Source: Flavobacteriaceae bacterium
GTDB lineage: Bacteria > Bacteroidota > Bacteroidia > Flavobacteriales > Flavobacteriaceae
DNA length: 64,000 nucleotides
Assembly (NCBI GenBank): GCA_947457255.1
Contig: CANGUZ010000001.1
Location: 62,001-126,000, forward strand
Reading direction: 5' to 3'
The notes under the pieces were generated by a model. It had not been told where the DNA came from, made no database searches, and saw only the letters and a list, made by a program, of their open reading frames with translations. Positions 10,145 to 19,637 of this stretch are shown here, in pieces. The translations under genes and the position numbers were made by a program. How positions within the stretch are numbered: the stretch's first letter is position 1; each line of letters opens with the position of its first letter.

Positions 10145-11686
10145 ATGACACTAACGCAATGGTTTGTATTTTTCTTAATTGTACAAATAGTTCACTTTGC
10201 TGGAACATGGAAATTATATGAAGCTGCTGGCAGAAAACGTTGGGAAGCATTAGTACCCATTTATAATGCTGTCGTATTGATGAAAATAATAAATAGACCT
10301 ACTTGGTGGACTATTTTGTTATTTGTACCCGTTATTAATCTCATTATGTTTCCTGTGGTTTGGGTTGAAACTTTGAGAAGTTTTGGCAAAAACACCACTT
10401 TAGATACTGTTTTAGGAATTGCAACATTGGGTTTATATATTTATTATTTTAATTATACCCAGGAGCTCAATTACATTTCAGACAGAAGTTTAATACCTAC
10501 CAACAAAACAGCTGATACAATTAGTTCCTTATTATTTGCAATCGTAGTAGCAACTATTGTTCATACCTATGTGATGCAACCCTATACCATTCCTACTTCA
10601 TCATTAGAGAAGTCGTTATTGGTTGGCGATTTCTTATTTGTAAGTAAATTTCATTATGGAGCACGAACACCAATGACTGCAGTTTCATTACCAATGGTTC
10701 ATGACACCATTCCATTATTGCATAAAAAATCTTATTTAAAATGGCCTCAACTTCCTTATTTTAGATTTCCGGGATTACAAAAAATAGAGCGAAATGATAT
10801 TGTCGTTTTTAACTGGCCTGTAGATACGGTATACAAATTTTTCGATACTTCTAAAAGAAAAGCAGACAAGCCTATTGACAAAAAATCGAACTATGTAAAA
10901 CGATGTCAAGGAATTGCTGGAGATACTTTACAAATAAAAGACGGAATTGTATATATTAATGGCAAACAACTCGTATTACCGCAACGAGCTAAACCACAAT
11001 ATTCGTATACGGTAACAACCAACGGTTCAGGATTTGACCCAAACTATCTTTTAAGTGAATTGCAAATAACTGATGGTATTTATCAAACTGCTCAAAATAC
11101 GTTTCTTTTTTCTGCTTTAACAGAAGAAACAGCAGAACGTTTAAAAAACAATCCAGGTGTAACATCTATAACTAGAAATATTTCTAAAGAAGGAGAACCA
11201 GCTGTTTTTCCGCAAATAAATAACAATTGGAATAAAGATAATTATGGTCCCATTTACATTCCCCAAGAAGGAAAAACAATTGCTTTAAATTCAGAAAACT
11301 TACCGCTATACAAAAGAGTAATTTCAGAATATGAAGGAAATGATTTAAAAATAAACGGAAACGAAATTAGAATAAACGGTAAAGTAGCAACGAATTATAC
11401 TTTTAAACAAAACTATTATTGGATGATGGGAGACAACCGTCACAATTCTGAAGACAGTCGGTATTGGGGATTTGTTCCTCAAAATCACATCGTAGGAAAA
11501 CCAGTATTTATTTGGATGAGTCTAGATTCTAACGGCAAAGGATTGAATAAAGTAAGATGGGAACGATTGTTTACTACTGTTGGTGGTGAAGGACAACCAT
11601 ATTCTTATTTTAAATTCTTTTTAATGGCTCTTGCAGCTTATTTCGGAATTACGTTTTTCATGAATAAGAAAAAGGAGAACAGTTAA
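10145..11686 (+). CDS. lepB: Signal peptidase I with extra N-terminal DUF5684-like membrane region
   Basis: IPTSSLEKSLLVGDFLFVSKFHYG, YVKRCQGIAGDTL, MMGDNRHNSEDSRYWGFVP. Confidence 0.92.
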   Translation: MTLTQWFVFFLIVQIVHFAGTWKLYEAAGRKRWEALVPIYNAVVLMKIINRPTWWTILLFVPVINLIMFPVVWVETLRSFGKNTTLDTVLGIATLGLYIYYFNYTQELNYISDRSLIPTNKTADTISSLLFAIVVATIVHTYVMQPYTIPTSSLEKSLLVGDFLFVSKFHYGARTPMTAVSLPMVHDTIPLLHKKSYLKWPQLPYFRFPGLQKIERNDIVVFNWPVDTVYKFFDTSKRKADKPIDKKSNYVKRCQGIAGDTLQIKDGIVYINGKQLVLPQRAKPQYSYTVTTNGSGFDPNYLLSELQITDGIYQTAQNTFLFSALTEETAERLKNNPGVTSITRNISKEGEPAVFPQINNNWNKDNYGPIYIPQEGKTIALNSENLPLYKRVISEYEGNDLKINGNEIRINGKVATNYTFKQNYYWMMGDNRHNSEDSRYWGFVPQNHIVGKPVFIWMSLDSNGKGLNKVRWERLFTTVGGEGQPYSYFKFFLMALAAYFGITFFMNKKKENS

Positions 11687-11730
11687 AGAAAGGTTTAAAG
11701 AGGTTGTTAGAAACCTTAAACTAAAAATAA

Positions 11731-12342
11731 ATGGACATTCTTATCTATCCAAGTTACTTTCCTACAATTAGCAATTATGTCGCTATGGCTCAAGCAGATA
11801 GCATTACTTTTGAAGTAGAAGATAACTTTCAGAAACAAACTAACAGGAATAGAACGTATATATACAGTCCAAACGGCATTCAAATATTAAATATTCCTAT
11901 AAAGCATACTAAGGAAAGACATCAAAAAACTAAAGATGTCCGTTTAGAAACTGCTTTCGACTGGCAAAAACAACACTTTAAATCCTTAGAAGCAGCCTAC
12001 AGAACTTCACCATTTTTTGAATATTTTGAGAATGAGCTCGCTCCTATTTTCAATAAAAAACATATTTTTTTGATGGATTTGAATTTTGAAACAATGGAAA
12101 TTGTTTCAAAATGTTTAAGGATGAAATTCGATTTTAATAGAACAACCGAATACTTTCATGACGTTTCAAATTATACTGATTTTAGACCATTGGTAAACGG
12201 GAAAAAAGAAATAATGCTATTTGAAAATTACACTCAAGTTTTTGGAGAAAAGCATGGTTTTATTAATAACCTAAGCATTTTAGATTTGTTGTTTAATGAA
12301 GGTAAATTTGCTTTAGATTATCTTAAGAATCAAAAATTGTAA
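11731..12342 (+). CDS. WbqC family protein
   Basis: YPSYFPTISNYVAMAQADSITFEVEDNFQKQTNRNRTYI. Confidence 0.85.
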   Translation: MDILIYPSYFPTISNYVAMAQADSITFEVEDNFQKQTNRNRTYIYSPNGIQILNIPIKHTKERHQKTKDVRLETAFDWQKQHFKSLEAAYRTSPFFEYFENELAPIFNKKHIFLMDLNFETMEIVSKCLRMKFDFNRTTEYFHDVSNYTDFRPLVNGKKEIMLFENYTQVFGEKHGFINNLSILDLLFNEGKFALDYLKNQKL

Positions 12343-12365
12343 ATAAGTATATTTTTATATCTTTG
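12337..12365 (+). promoter_or_regulatory. Bacteroidetes-type promoter (-33 TTG, -7 TATCTTTG) for the AbiE-like pair
   Basis: TTG (12337-12339), 18-bp spacer, TATCTTTG (12358-12365), ATG at 12371. Confidence 0.55.
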
Positions 12366-12370
12366 TTTGA

Positions 12371-12676
12371 ATGGAAACAAACTATACTGTAAACGATTTA
12401 TCGGCACATCTGTTTTGGGATGTAGATGTTATGGCTATGGATTTCGAAAAATCAAAAGAACAAATCATCTATAAAGTAGTTGAATTTGGGGTTATGAAAG
12501 ATTGGTTAATTATAAAAAAAGTATACGGGTTAGAGACTATTCGAAAAGTTTCACTGCAATTTCGAAGTTTAGATGTGGTTACACTTTCTTTTTTATCGCA
12601 TTTATTTCAAATAGAAAAATCAAATTTTAGATGCTACAAACTCAAACAATCCAGCCAAAACTGCTGGAATTATTAA
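12371..12676 (+). CDS. DUF6922-like small protein, putative antitoxin partner of an AbiEii-type toxin
   Basis: 101-aa ORF overlapping the downstream AbiEii-type gene by 46 nt; 'HLFWDVDVMAMDFEKSKEQIIYKVVEFGVMKDW' pattern. Confidence 0.7.
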   Translation: METNYTVNDLSAHLFWDVDVMAMDFEKSKEQIIYKVVEFGVMKDWLIIKKVYGLETIRKVSLQFRSLDVVTLSFLSHLFQIEKSNFRCYKLKQSSQNCWNY

Positions 12677-13242
12677 AAAAGATTATGGCTTCATCTGTTT
12701 TTGAAGCATTTAATCTTGTGGGAGGTACTTCCTTAGCATTGCAAATAGGACATCGGTTTTCAGTAGACATTGACATGTTTGGTAATTCTCAAATTGACGA
12801 AATTGAATTTATTCAAGAATTATCAAATTTTGGTTCTGTTGTTATTCTTAAAAAAAGCAAAAACATCATCATTTTTTCCGTTGATGGTATTAAAGTAGAT
12901 TTTGTAAATTATAAATATCCATTACTCGACAAGCTAACTATTATTGATGGAATCCGAATGGTATCTGTCAAAGACATTTCGGCTATGAAACTCAATGCTA
13001 TAGCGGGTAGAGGAAGCAAAAAAGATTTTATAGATTTGTATTTTCTACTCCAAAAACATTCGCTTAGCGAAATGTTATCGTTCTATACAAACAAATATAT
13101 TGATGGTTCTGAATTTATGGTCTTAAAAAGTTTAACCTTTTTTGATGATGCAGATAATGAAGAAATGCCGATAATGTTTGAGGACATCAATTGGGATGAA
13201 ATAAAAAAAACGGTTTTACATGCAGAAGAAAATTTGATTTAA
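12631..13242 (+). CDS. Nucleotidyltransferase AbiEii/AbiGii toxin family protein
   Basis: LVGGTSLALQIGHRFSVDIDMF (NTase GGT...DxD), VKDISAMKLNAIAGRGSKKDFIDLYFLL. Confidence 0.88.
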   Translation: MLQTQTIQPKLLELLKKIMASSVFEAFNLVGGTSLALQIGHRFSVDIDMFGNSQIDEIEFIQELSNFGSVVILKKSKNIIIFSVDGIKVDFVNYKYPLLDKLTIIDGIRMVSVKDISAMKLNAIAGRGSKKDFIDLYFLLQKHSLSEMLSFYTNKYIDGSEFMVLKSLTFFDDADNEEMPIMFEDINWDEIKKTVLHAEENLI

Positions 13243-13252
13243 TCCTAAAATG

Positions 13253-14299
13253 TCATTCCATAGACAATCGCGCCATAACAGGGTAATGATCGGAGTTGTC
13301 GAATTTAGAAAAATTTTCAAAACTTTTTACTTTTATAACAGGATCTGTTAAGATATAATCAATTCGAACAGGGTAATATTTAAAATTATAGGTTTTCCCG
13401 AAACCAACACCAGATTCTTCGAAAGCATCATTTAAGTTTCCTTTCACACTTCTGTACACATAAGAAAATGCGCTGTTGTTTATATCGCCACAAATAATGA
13501 TTGGATAACTACACTCTTTTTTATGATCTCTAATAATCTCGGCTTGCTGTTGTTGCTGCCTAAAAGCAATACTAATTCTATTGACTAATTTTTGAGATTT
13601 TTGCTTATTCATTTCATTAATGTTTTCGGATATTTCATTTACATCAGGAGAAATTTTAATAGACTGTAATTGCAAGTTATAAATTCGAATAATGTCTTTT
13701 CCTTTCTTAATATCAACAAAAATGGCATTGTTATTTGATTTTGGAAACACTAAATTTCCTTGATTTAGAATTGGAAATCTAGAAAAAATGGCTAGTCCAG
13801 TTCGTATTTTATCACCTTGCATAAAAATATATCGATGTGGATACACCCTTAAATCGATATTAGCAGTTTCAGAATATTCTTGAATACATAAAATATCAGG
13901 ATCTTTATCATTAAAGAACGTTTTAATTTCTTGCTTAACATCTTTATCGGTAATCCAATCAAACAAGTTGAATAATCTCACATTATAACTCATGACCACA
14001 AAATCATTTTCGCTTTCAGTAAAATCTTTTGCAGAAAACTTATAAAATTTGTTTATAAAGGTAATTCCAATTAATAAAACCATACCCGATATAAACATTC
14101 GCTTTCTTAATTGGAGTAACCAATACAGAAAAAAAAGTCCGTTTAAAATTAAAAAAAAAGGTAAAACAAGAGTTAAAACCGATAAAACAGGAAACGTTTT
14201 TGGAGCTAAAAAAGGCAAAACATAAGCAATAAAAGTAAGTACAGTTACTACTATATTTAAATAAAACATTATTTTATTAAACCATGAAAGACGCTTCAT
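13253..14299 (-). CDS. Endonuclease/exonuclease/phosphatase family protein with N-terminal TM helices
   Basis: MSYNVRLFN, CIQEYSE, ICGDINNSAFSYVYR, RIDYILTD, SDHYPVMA. Confidence 0.9.
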   Translation of the reverse strand: MKRLSWFNKIMFYLNIVVTVLTFIAYVLPFLAPKTFPVLSVLTLVLPFFLILNGLFFLYWLLQLRKRMFISGMVLLIGITFINKFYKFSAKDFTESENDFVVMSYNVRLFNLFDWITDKDVKQEIKTFFNDKDPDILCIQEYSETANIDLRVYPHRYIFMQGDKIRTGLAIFSRFPILNQGNLVFPKSNNNAIFVDIKKGKDIIRIYNLQLQSIKISPDVNEISENINEMNKQKSQKLVNRISIAFRQQQQQAEIIRDHKKECSYPIIICGDINNSAFSYVYRSVKGNLNDAFEESGVGFGKTYNFKYYPVRIDYILTDPVIKVKSFENFSKFDNSDHYPVMARLSME

Positions 14300-14375
14300 T
14301 CTATATTCTGTTTTGGTTTTTGAAACATAACTTTTGTTTTAGTGTTACAAACTTCAACAAAAACTATAAATCATG

Positions 14376-15275
14376 CTATTTCCCAGCCTTAAAAAGAAAT
14401 TCTTTTTCTTCTTTCGTTAAACTATCATAACCCGATTGACTAATTTTATCTAAAATTTCATCTATTTGTTGTTGCGCTTTATCTTTAATTACAATTTTAG
14501 AGGTGCTTTTTTCATAACTCGGAGCGTAGTTTCTATGCACTTTCTTAAATGGAGTTGTTTTTTTTGGATTCGATAAATTCGATAATTTATCCATAACAAA
14601 TGTAACTGCCTTACTTAAATCAGTTCCGTTAAGTAATAATTTAATATAAGCAAACCCAAAAAAAGCACCTGCCAAATGAGCAATATGACCACCCGTGTTT
14701 TCTGCTAAAATCTGAATTAAATCGAGAACTAAAATAACAAATGCAAATTGCCAAAGTTTTACATTACCTATTAATAGCAATCTTAAATTCATAAAAGGGG
14801 AATAGGTTGCAGTAGCTATTAAAATTGCCATTATTGCTCCAGAAGCACCAACTAGTATAGAATTTTGTCCTAATCCAAAAATAAAGTAACTCATTACAAA
14901 AACAATCCCAGCAAAAATTGCACTTAGCAAATACAATCCTAAAAACTGTTTTTGAGAAAAAAAAGTTAGAAAAATTCTTCCTGAAAAATTCAAAACCATC
15001 ATATTAAAAAACAAATGAAAAAAACCACCATGAAAAAACGAATAAGTTAAAACTGTCCATGGTCTAGTTAACGCAATAGTAGGATTAGAAGATAATGATA
15101 TCCAATTAGGGAAATCAAAACCACCCAACTTAAATTGGTAGAAAAAAGGTATCGAAACTAAAAAAGCACCAATATTCCAGTAGATGATTTTCTGTTCGAA
15201 ACCACCCATTTTATATTGTATTTTTAAATCGTCAAGAATATTCATTTTATATTTTAATTTAGAATTTAATTCCAA
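14376..15275 (-). CDS. Rhomboid family intramembrane serine protease
   Basis: GASGAIMAIL and HIAHLAGAFFG. Confidence 0.9.
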   Translation of the reverse strand: MELNSKLKYKMNILDDLKIQYKMGGFEQKIIYWNIGAFLVSIPFFYQFKLGGFDFPNWISLSSNPTIALTRPWTVLTYSFFHGGFFHLFFNMMVLNFSGRIFLTFFSQKQFLGLYLLSAIFAGIVFVMSYFIFGLGQNSILVGASGAIMAILIATATYSPFMNLRLLLIGNVKLWQFAFVILVLDLIQILAENTGGHIAHLAGAFFGFAYIKLLLNGTDLSKAVTFVMDKLSNLSNPKKTTPFKKVHRNYAPSYEKSTSKIVIKDKAQQQIDEILDKISQSGYDSLTKEEKEFLFKAGK

Positions 15276-16039
15276 CGGTTTTTATTAAACTGATTTTTCT
15301 TCCAATACCACATCATCATGAAACCAAATAAAGCGCCACCTATATGAGCGAAGTGGGCTACACCTGAACCTATACCTAAAAAAGAGTTTCCAAATATACC
15401 GAAAAAGCCATCGTATAATAGCATGAAAATTGGCACAAAATATTTCGCTTTGATTGGAATAGGAATAAACATCAAAGCCAATTCAGCATTTGGAAACATA
15501 AAGGCAAAAGCAACTAATAATCCGTAAATTGCTCCAGAGGCTCCAACGGCGGGAAAAGCATATGAACCGACAAAATTTCTATATTCTTCAGAATTTAAAA
15601 TTGCTATTAATTGCTGATTATTTTTTCCATTCAAAACAGATAAAACCTCCACTTTTGAATATCCTTGACTCAATAGTGAAGATAATCCATTTTCGAAAAA
15701 ATAATAATTAGATAACGTGTGGACCAAGGCTGCGCCTAATCCACAAGAAACATAGAAAAACAAAAATTTTTTACCTCCCCAAAAATGCTCTAAAGTACTT
15801 CCAAAAGAATACAAAGCAAACATATTAAAAGCAATATGCATAATATTAGAACTATTGCCTTTATATACTTCGGCATGCATAAACATGTGCGTAAGCGGTT
15901 GCCAAAATTGAAATTTATTATTCTCAAAAAAGAATAACGATAGATAATCATAAGCTGCGTCTTCAATAATTTGGCTTCCTATAAAAAATAAAATATTAAT
16001 TATCAATAACTGCTTTACAGTTGGCGTGATATTCATCAT
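15266..16039 (-). CDS. Rhomboid family intramembrane serine protease
   Basis: GASGAIYGLL and HFAHIGGALFG; overlaps neighbours on both sides. Confidence 0.92.
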   Translation of the reverse strand: MMNITPTVKQLLIINILFFIGSQIIEDAAYDYLSLFFFENNKFQFWQPLTHMFMHAEVYKGNSSNIMHIAFNMFALYSFGSTLEHFWGGKKFLFFYVSCGLGAALVHTLSNYYFFENGLSSLLSQGYSKVEVLSVLNGKNNQQLIAILNSEEYRNFVGSYAFPAVGASGAIYGLLVAFAFMFPNAELALMFIPIPIKAKYFVPIFMLLYDGFFGIFGNSFLGIGSGVAHFAHIGGALFGFMMMWYWKKNQFNKNRWN

Positions 16040-17928
16040 AATGCAAATTTTTTATCTAAATCTTCCACACGCATCGTGATGAAAGTTGGTTTTTGAAAAG
16101 GCGAAACATTGGGCTCCTTACAAGCAAAAAGTCCATTCACTAAATTTTCTTGTTCCTTTTCTGTTAAATAAGTTCCTGTTTTTACCGCTAAACTTCTTGC
16201 CATCGATTTAGCAATAGTATCATTCTGACTAAAACTACTTTCAGGAATTCCGTCTTGTAAATCGCTCAATAATTGCTCTAAAACTATCGAAACTTCACTT
16301 TCAGTAACATTAACCGGTAAACCAGAAATAACAATACTATCCTCATTCGTATCTTCAAAAACAAAACCGGTATTTACTAAAGCCAATTGCAATTCGGCAA
16401 TCAATGCGATTTCAGTAGTAGAAAAATACAATTGCAAAGGAAACAATAATTGCTGACTTGAAGCCTGATGCACTGTCATATTCGTCAGAAATTGTTCGTA
16501 TAAAACCCTTTGGTGCGCCCGTTGCTGATCTACAATAACCATTCCTGATTTTATGGGATTTACAATGTATTTTTTGTGAATCTGATAGGTTTTATTCACC
16601 GCTTTTTCTACATCATTTTCATCAAACAAAGAAGCCGTCACGGTATCACTTTCAAATTGAAATCCACCATTCTCAGTAATCGTCTCCGTATCGTGTTTTA
16701 AACCAACGTAAAGACTTTCCCAATTTGCAGTTTGCTTTGCTGGTTCGTACCGATACACATCTGAGTCTGATTTCCTATTAGAATAGGAATCGTTTTTAAA
16801 AGACTTATTAGAAATTTGTTCTGAAAACGGATTGTAATTTCCATCTACTTGAATCGTTGGTGTCGAACCTTCTAAATTTTTATAATGATAAGGGGTATCT
16901 AAATTAGAATCTCTATCGAAATCTAAAACGGGAGCAATGTTAAACTGTCCCAAACTATGTTTCACCGCCGATCGCAAAATGGCATACAAAGCATGTTCAT
17001 CATCAAACTTGATTTCTGTTTTTGTGGGGTGAATATTAATATCTATCGTATTAGGTGGAACTTGCAAGTATAAAAAATAACTGGGCTGGGCGCCATCCTT
17101 CAGCAAGCCTTCATAAGCAGCCATAATAGCATGGTGCAAATAACCGCTTTTAATAAAACGGTCGTTCACAAAGAAAAACTGTTCTCCCCTGCTCTTCTTC
17201 GCAAATTCGGGTTTACTAACAAAGCCTTGTATTTCAACAATCTCCGTTTCTTCTTGCACAGGAACCAATTTTTCATTGGTTTTTCCTGAAAAAATATTCA
17301 CAATACGTTGTCTAAAATTCGACGGAGGCAAATTAAACATCTCACTTCCGTTGTGGTAAAAAGTAAAATGAATATTGGCATGAGCCAAAGCCACTCGCTG
17401 AAACTCATCTACAATATGTCGGTATTCCACCACTTCCGATTTCAGGAAATTACGGCGCGCTGGAATATTAAAAAACAAATTCTTAACCGAAAAAGAAGTG
17501 CCTTTGGGCAAAACTGCCACATCTTGCGACACAAATTTACTACCTTCAATGATTATGTGGGTACCTAATTCTTCTTGGTCTTGCTTGGTTTTCATCTCCA
17601 CATGGGCAATTGCGGCAATAGAAGCCAATGCCTCACCACGAAATCCTTTAGTATGCAAAGAAAATAAATCTTCAGCCTGACGAATTTTAGAAGTGGCATG
17701 ACGCTCAAAACACAAACGAGCATCGGTAACGCTCATCCCTAAACCATTATCAATAACTTGCACCAATGATTTTCCGGCATCTTTTATAATTAATTTAATG
17801 TCTGTAGCCTTCGCATCAACCGCATTTTCCAGCAATTCTTTCACCACCGATGCAGGTCGCTGCACGACTTCACCGGCAGCAATCTGGTTAGCAACATGAT
17901 CTGGAAGTAATTGAATAATACTCGACAT
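16036..17928 (-). CDS. mutL: DNA mismatch repair endonuclease MutL
   Basis: IAAGEVVQRPASVVKELLENAVDA, GFRGEALASIAAI. Confidence 0.97.
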   Translation of the reverse strand: MSSIIQLLPDHVANQIAAGEVVQRPASVVKELLENAVDAKATDIKLIIKDAGKSLVQVIDNGLGMSVTDARLCFERHATSKIRQAEDLFSLHTKGFRGEALASIAAIAHVEMKTKQDQEELGTHIIIEGSKFVSQDVAVLPKGTSFSVKNLFFNIPARRNFLKSEVVEYRHIVDEFQRVALAHANIHFTFYHNGSEMFNLPPSNFRQRIVNIFSGKTNEKLVPVQEETEIVEIQGFVSKPEFAKKSRGEQFFFVNDRFIKSGYLHHAIMAAYEGLLKDGAQPSYFLYLQVPPNTIDINIHPTKTEIKFDDEHALYAILRSAVKHSLGQFNIAPVLDFDRDSNLDTPYHYKNLEGSTPTIQVDGNYNPFSEQISNKSFKNDSYSNRKSDSDVYRYEPAKQTANWESLYVGLKHDTETITENGGFQFESDTVTASLFDENDVEKAVNKTYQIHKKYIVNPIKSGMVIVDQQRAHQRVLYEQFLTNMTVHQASSQQLLFPLQLYFSTTEIALIAELQLALVNTGFVFEDTNEDSIVISGLPVNVTESEVSIVLEQLLSDLQDGIPESSFSQNDTIAKSMARSLAVKTGTYLTEKEQENLVNGLFACKEPNVSPFQKPTFITMRVEDLDKKFAL

Positions 17929-18059
17929 TCGTTCAGTTTGTAGTTTTTAATTTATGGTTTAACCCAAAGTTCACAAATTTAAGTAATTTCTATTGGGTTT
18001 TATAGTCAAAGTAATCATAAAAAAGAAAAACTAATTCTCCTTATTTATAAAACCGTCAG

Positions 18060-18250
18060 TTCGAGTGTTTTTTGTGTAGAGAAACGGAACAAAAAATGTA
18101 TCGAGAACTATTTTCTAGGCGTGCCACCACTTCCGCAAGCTACAGTGATGTCAGGCTTTTTGCTATATCTTTGTTTTCTTAAAGAAAGAAAACAAAGGAT
18201 GCCGCTGCAAACGAAGTTCACTGAACTCCAATAAAAATAATAGCATAGTG
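18060..18250. repeat. Composite intergenic palindromic repeat, including a 12-bp perfect hairpin
   Basis: Hairpin CTTTGTTTTCTT (18169-18180) / AAGAAAACAAAG (18186-18197) followed by GATGCCGCTGCAA; preceded by an imperfect GTTCGAGTG...TATCGAGAAC inverted repeat. Confidence 0.6.
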
Positions 18251-18387
18251 AAGTAATCCCTCACGCAAGCGCAATAAATTCTATATATTAGTTTTTTGAT
18301 TACAAAGGCAAATTATTTTATCATTTAACGGTTGATAAACTAAATTCTAAAATCACTAAAACAAAATGAAAACCTATTAAATAAACT

Positions 18388-18660
18388 TTAATAATGACCA
18401 ATAGCCGAAATTATTAAAACGGTTACCGTATTATTATCAACTTTGTATATTAACCGATGTTCTAGATTTATTCTTCTTGACCAATAACCTGATAATTCAT
18501 ACTTTAATTCTTCAGGTTTGCCTTCGCCTTCAAACGGGGTTTCAGACAATTCAATAAGCATTATTTTTATTTTTTTTATAATTGCTTTATTGCCTGACTT
18601 AAAATGTTTCTGAATATGGGATTTTGCTAACTTCTCTATTTCGACATTATACTTCCCCAT
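18388..18660 (-). CDS. Txe/YoeB family addiction-module toxin
   Basis: GEGKPEELKYELSGYWSRRINLEHRLIYKV...GHY. Confidence 0.9.
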   Translation of the reverse strand: MGKYNVEIEKLAKSHIQKHFKSGNKAIIKKIKIMLIELSETPFEGEGKPEELKYELSGYWSRRINLEHRLIYKVDNNTVTVLIISAIGHY

Positions 18661-18884
18661 ATATCATTTGGATCTATTTTTGTATAATTGGCTCTTTTTT
18701 CCGCTCTTTTTATTTTCTCCACAAATTTAGGATCATATGGGCTTTTCTCTTCTGTTGAAGCAATATTATTTTTCAATCCATCTTCAGAAATGGTAACACC
18801 TTTACTTGATACAGAAAGTATTTTTGCAAGTTCTAAAACTATTTTCCCTGCTTTAGTACGCTCATTTATAGTTATAGTAGTCAT
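18636..18884 (-). CDS. Antitoxin partner of the YoeB-like toxin (DUF2683-like)
   Basis: 82-aa ORF with N-terminal 'TITINERTKAGKIVLELAKIL', overlapping the toxin ORF by 25 nt. Confidence 0.75.
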   Translation of the reverse strand: MTTITINERTKAGKIVLELAKILSVSSKGVTISEDGLKNNIASTEEKSPYDPKFVEKIKRAEKRANYTKIDPNDIWGSIMSK

Positions 18885-18969
18885 AATAATGAATTTGAAT
18901 ACAAATGTACAAAAATCATGCTATATATTGATAATTTGGATAATTTTCTCGAAATTCCTGCTTAACAAA

Positions 18970-19542
18970 TCACTCCTTCAATTCCAAAGGGGTGTTCTCA
19001 ATTTGCAATTGTCCAGAAGTCAATAAATGAGTACTATCAAACGGATGCTTTAGAGAAGCTTGTTGTCTTAAAAAGGCCATTTTAATAGCTGCAATGGCTG
19101 CCTCAGTGCCTTTGTTTCCGTGAGCTCCTCCGCTCCTATCTATAGATTGTTGTTCAGAATTATCGGTGAGCAAGCAAAAAATTACGGCAACATCTGATAA
19201 AACATTCAAATCTTTGATGCCCTGAGTAACACCTTCACAAACAAATTCAAAATGTTGCGTTTCCCCTTTTATAACACAGCCAATGGTGATAACCACATCA
19301 GGCTTTTGGGTTTCAATCATTTTCTTGGCACCATAAATTAATTCGAAACTTCCGGGTACATTCCAACGAATAATGTTTTTATGTAAAGCCCCACAGTCTG
19401 TCAATGCTTCTATTGCGCCTTTGTACAAACCTTCGGTGATGTGATCGTTCCACTCTGAAACAACAATCCCAAACCGAAAATCTTTCGCGTTTGGGATTGT
19501 ATCTTTATTGTAATTCGATAAATTTTTATTAGCAGTAGCCAT
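18970..19542 (-). CDS. ribH: 6,7-dimethyl-8-ribityllumazine synthase
   Basis: VSEWNDHITEGLYKGA, VPGSFELIYGAKKM, GCVIKGETQHFEFV. Confidence 0.95.
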   Translation of the reverse strand: MATANKNLSNYNKDTIPNAKDFRFGIVVSEWNDHITEGLYKGAIEALTDCGALHKNIIRWNVPGSFELIYGAKKMIETQKPDVVITIGCVIKGETQHFEFVCEGVTQGIKDLNVLSDVAVIFCLLTDNSEQQSIDRSGGAHGNKGTEAAIAAIKMAFLRQQASLKHPFDSTHLLTSGQLQIENTPLELKE

Positions 19543-19637
19543 TGTGTTTTTAGATTTAAGAATTTAGATTTAGGATATAAATCCACAAATCAAAGGTATG
19601 AAATTCTAAATTCAGAAATCAGAAATCTAAACTATTT

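Noticed and set aside
18688-19026. 112-aa plus-strand ORF
   Set aside because: Antisense to the antitoxin and the end of ribH, both with better support.
19545-19632. AT-rich TTTAGATTT / AAATCTAAA inverted sequence between ribH and the TPR gene
   Set aside because: Low complexity; arms too simple to claim a specific element.
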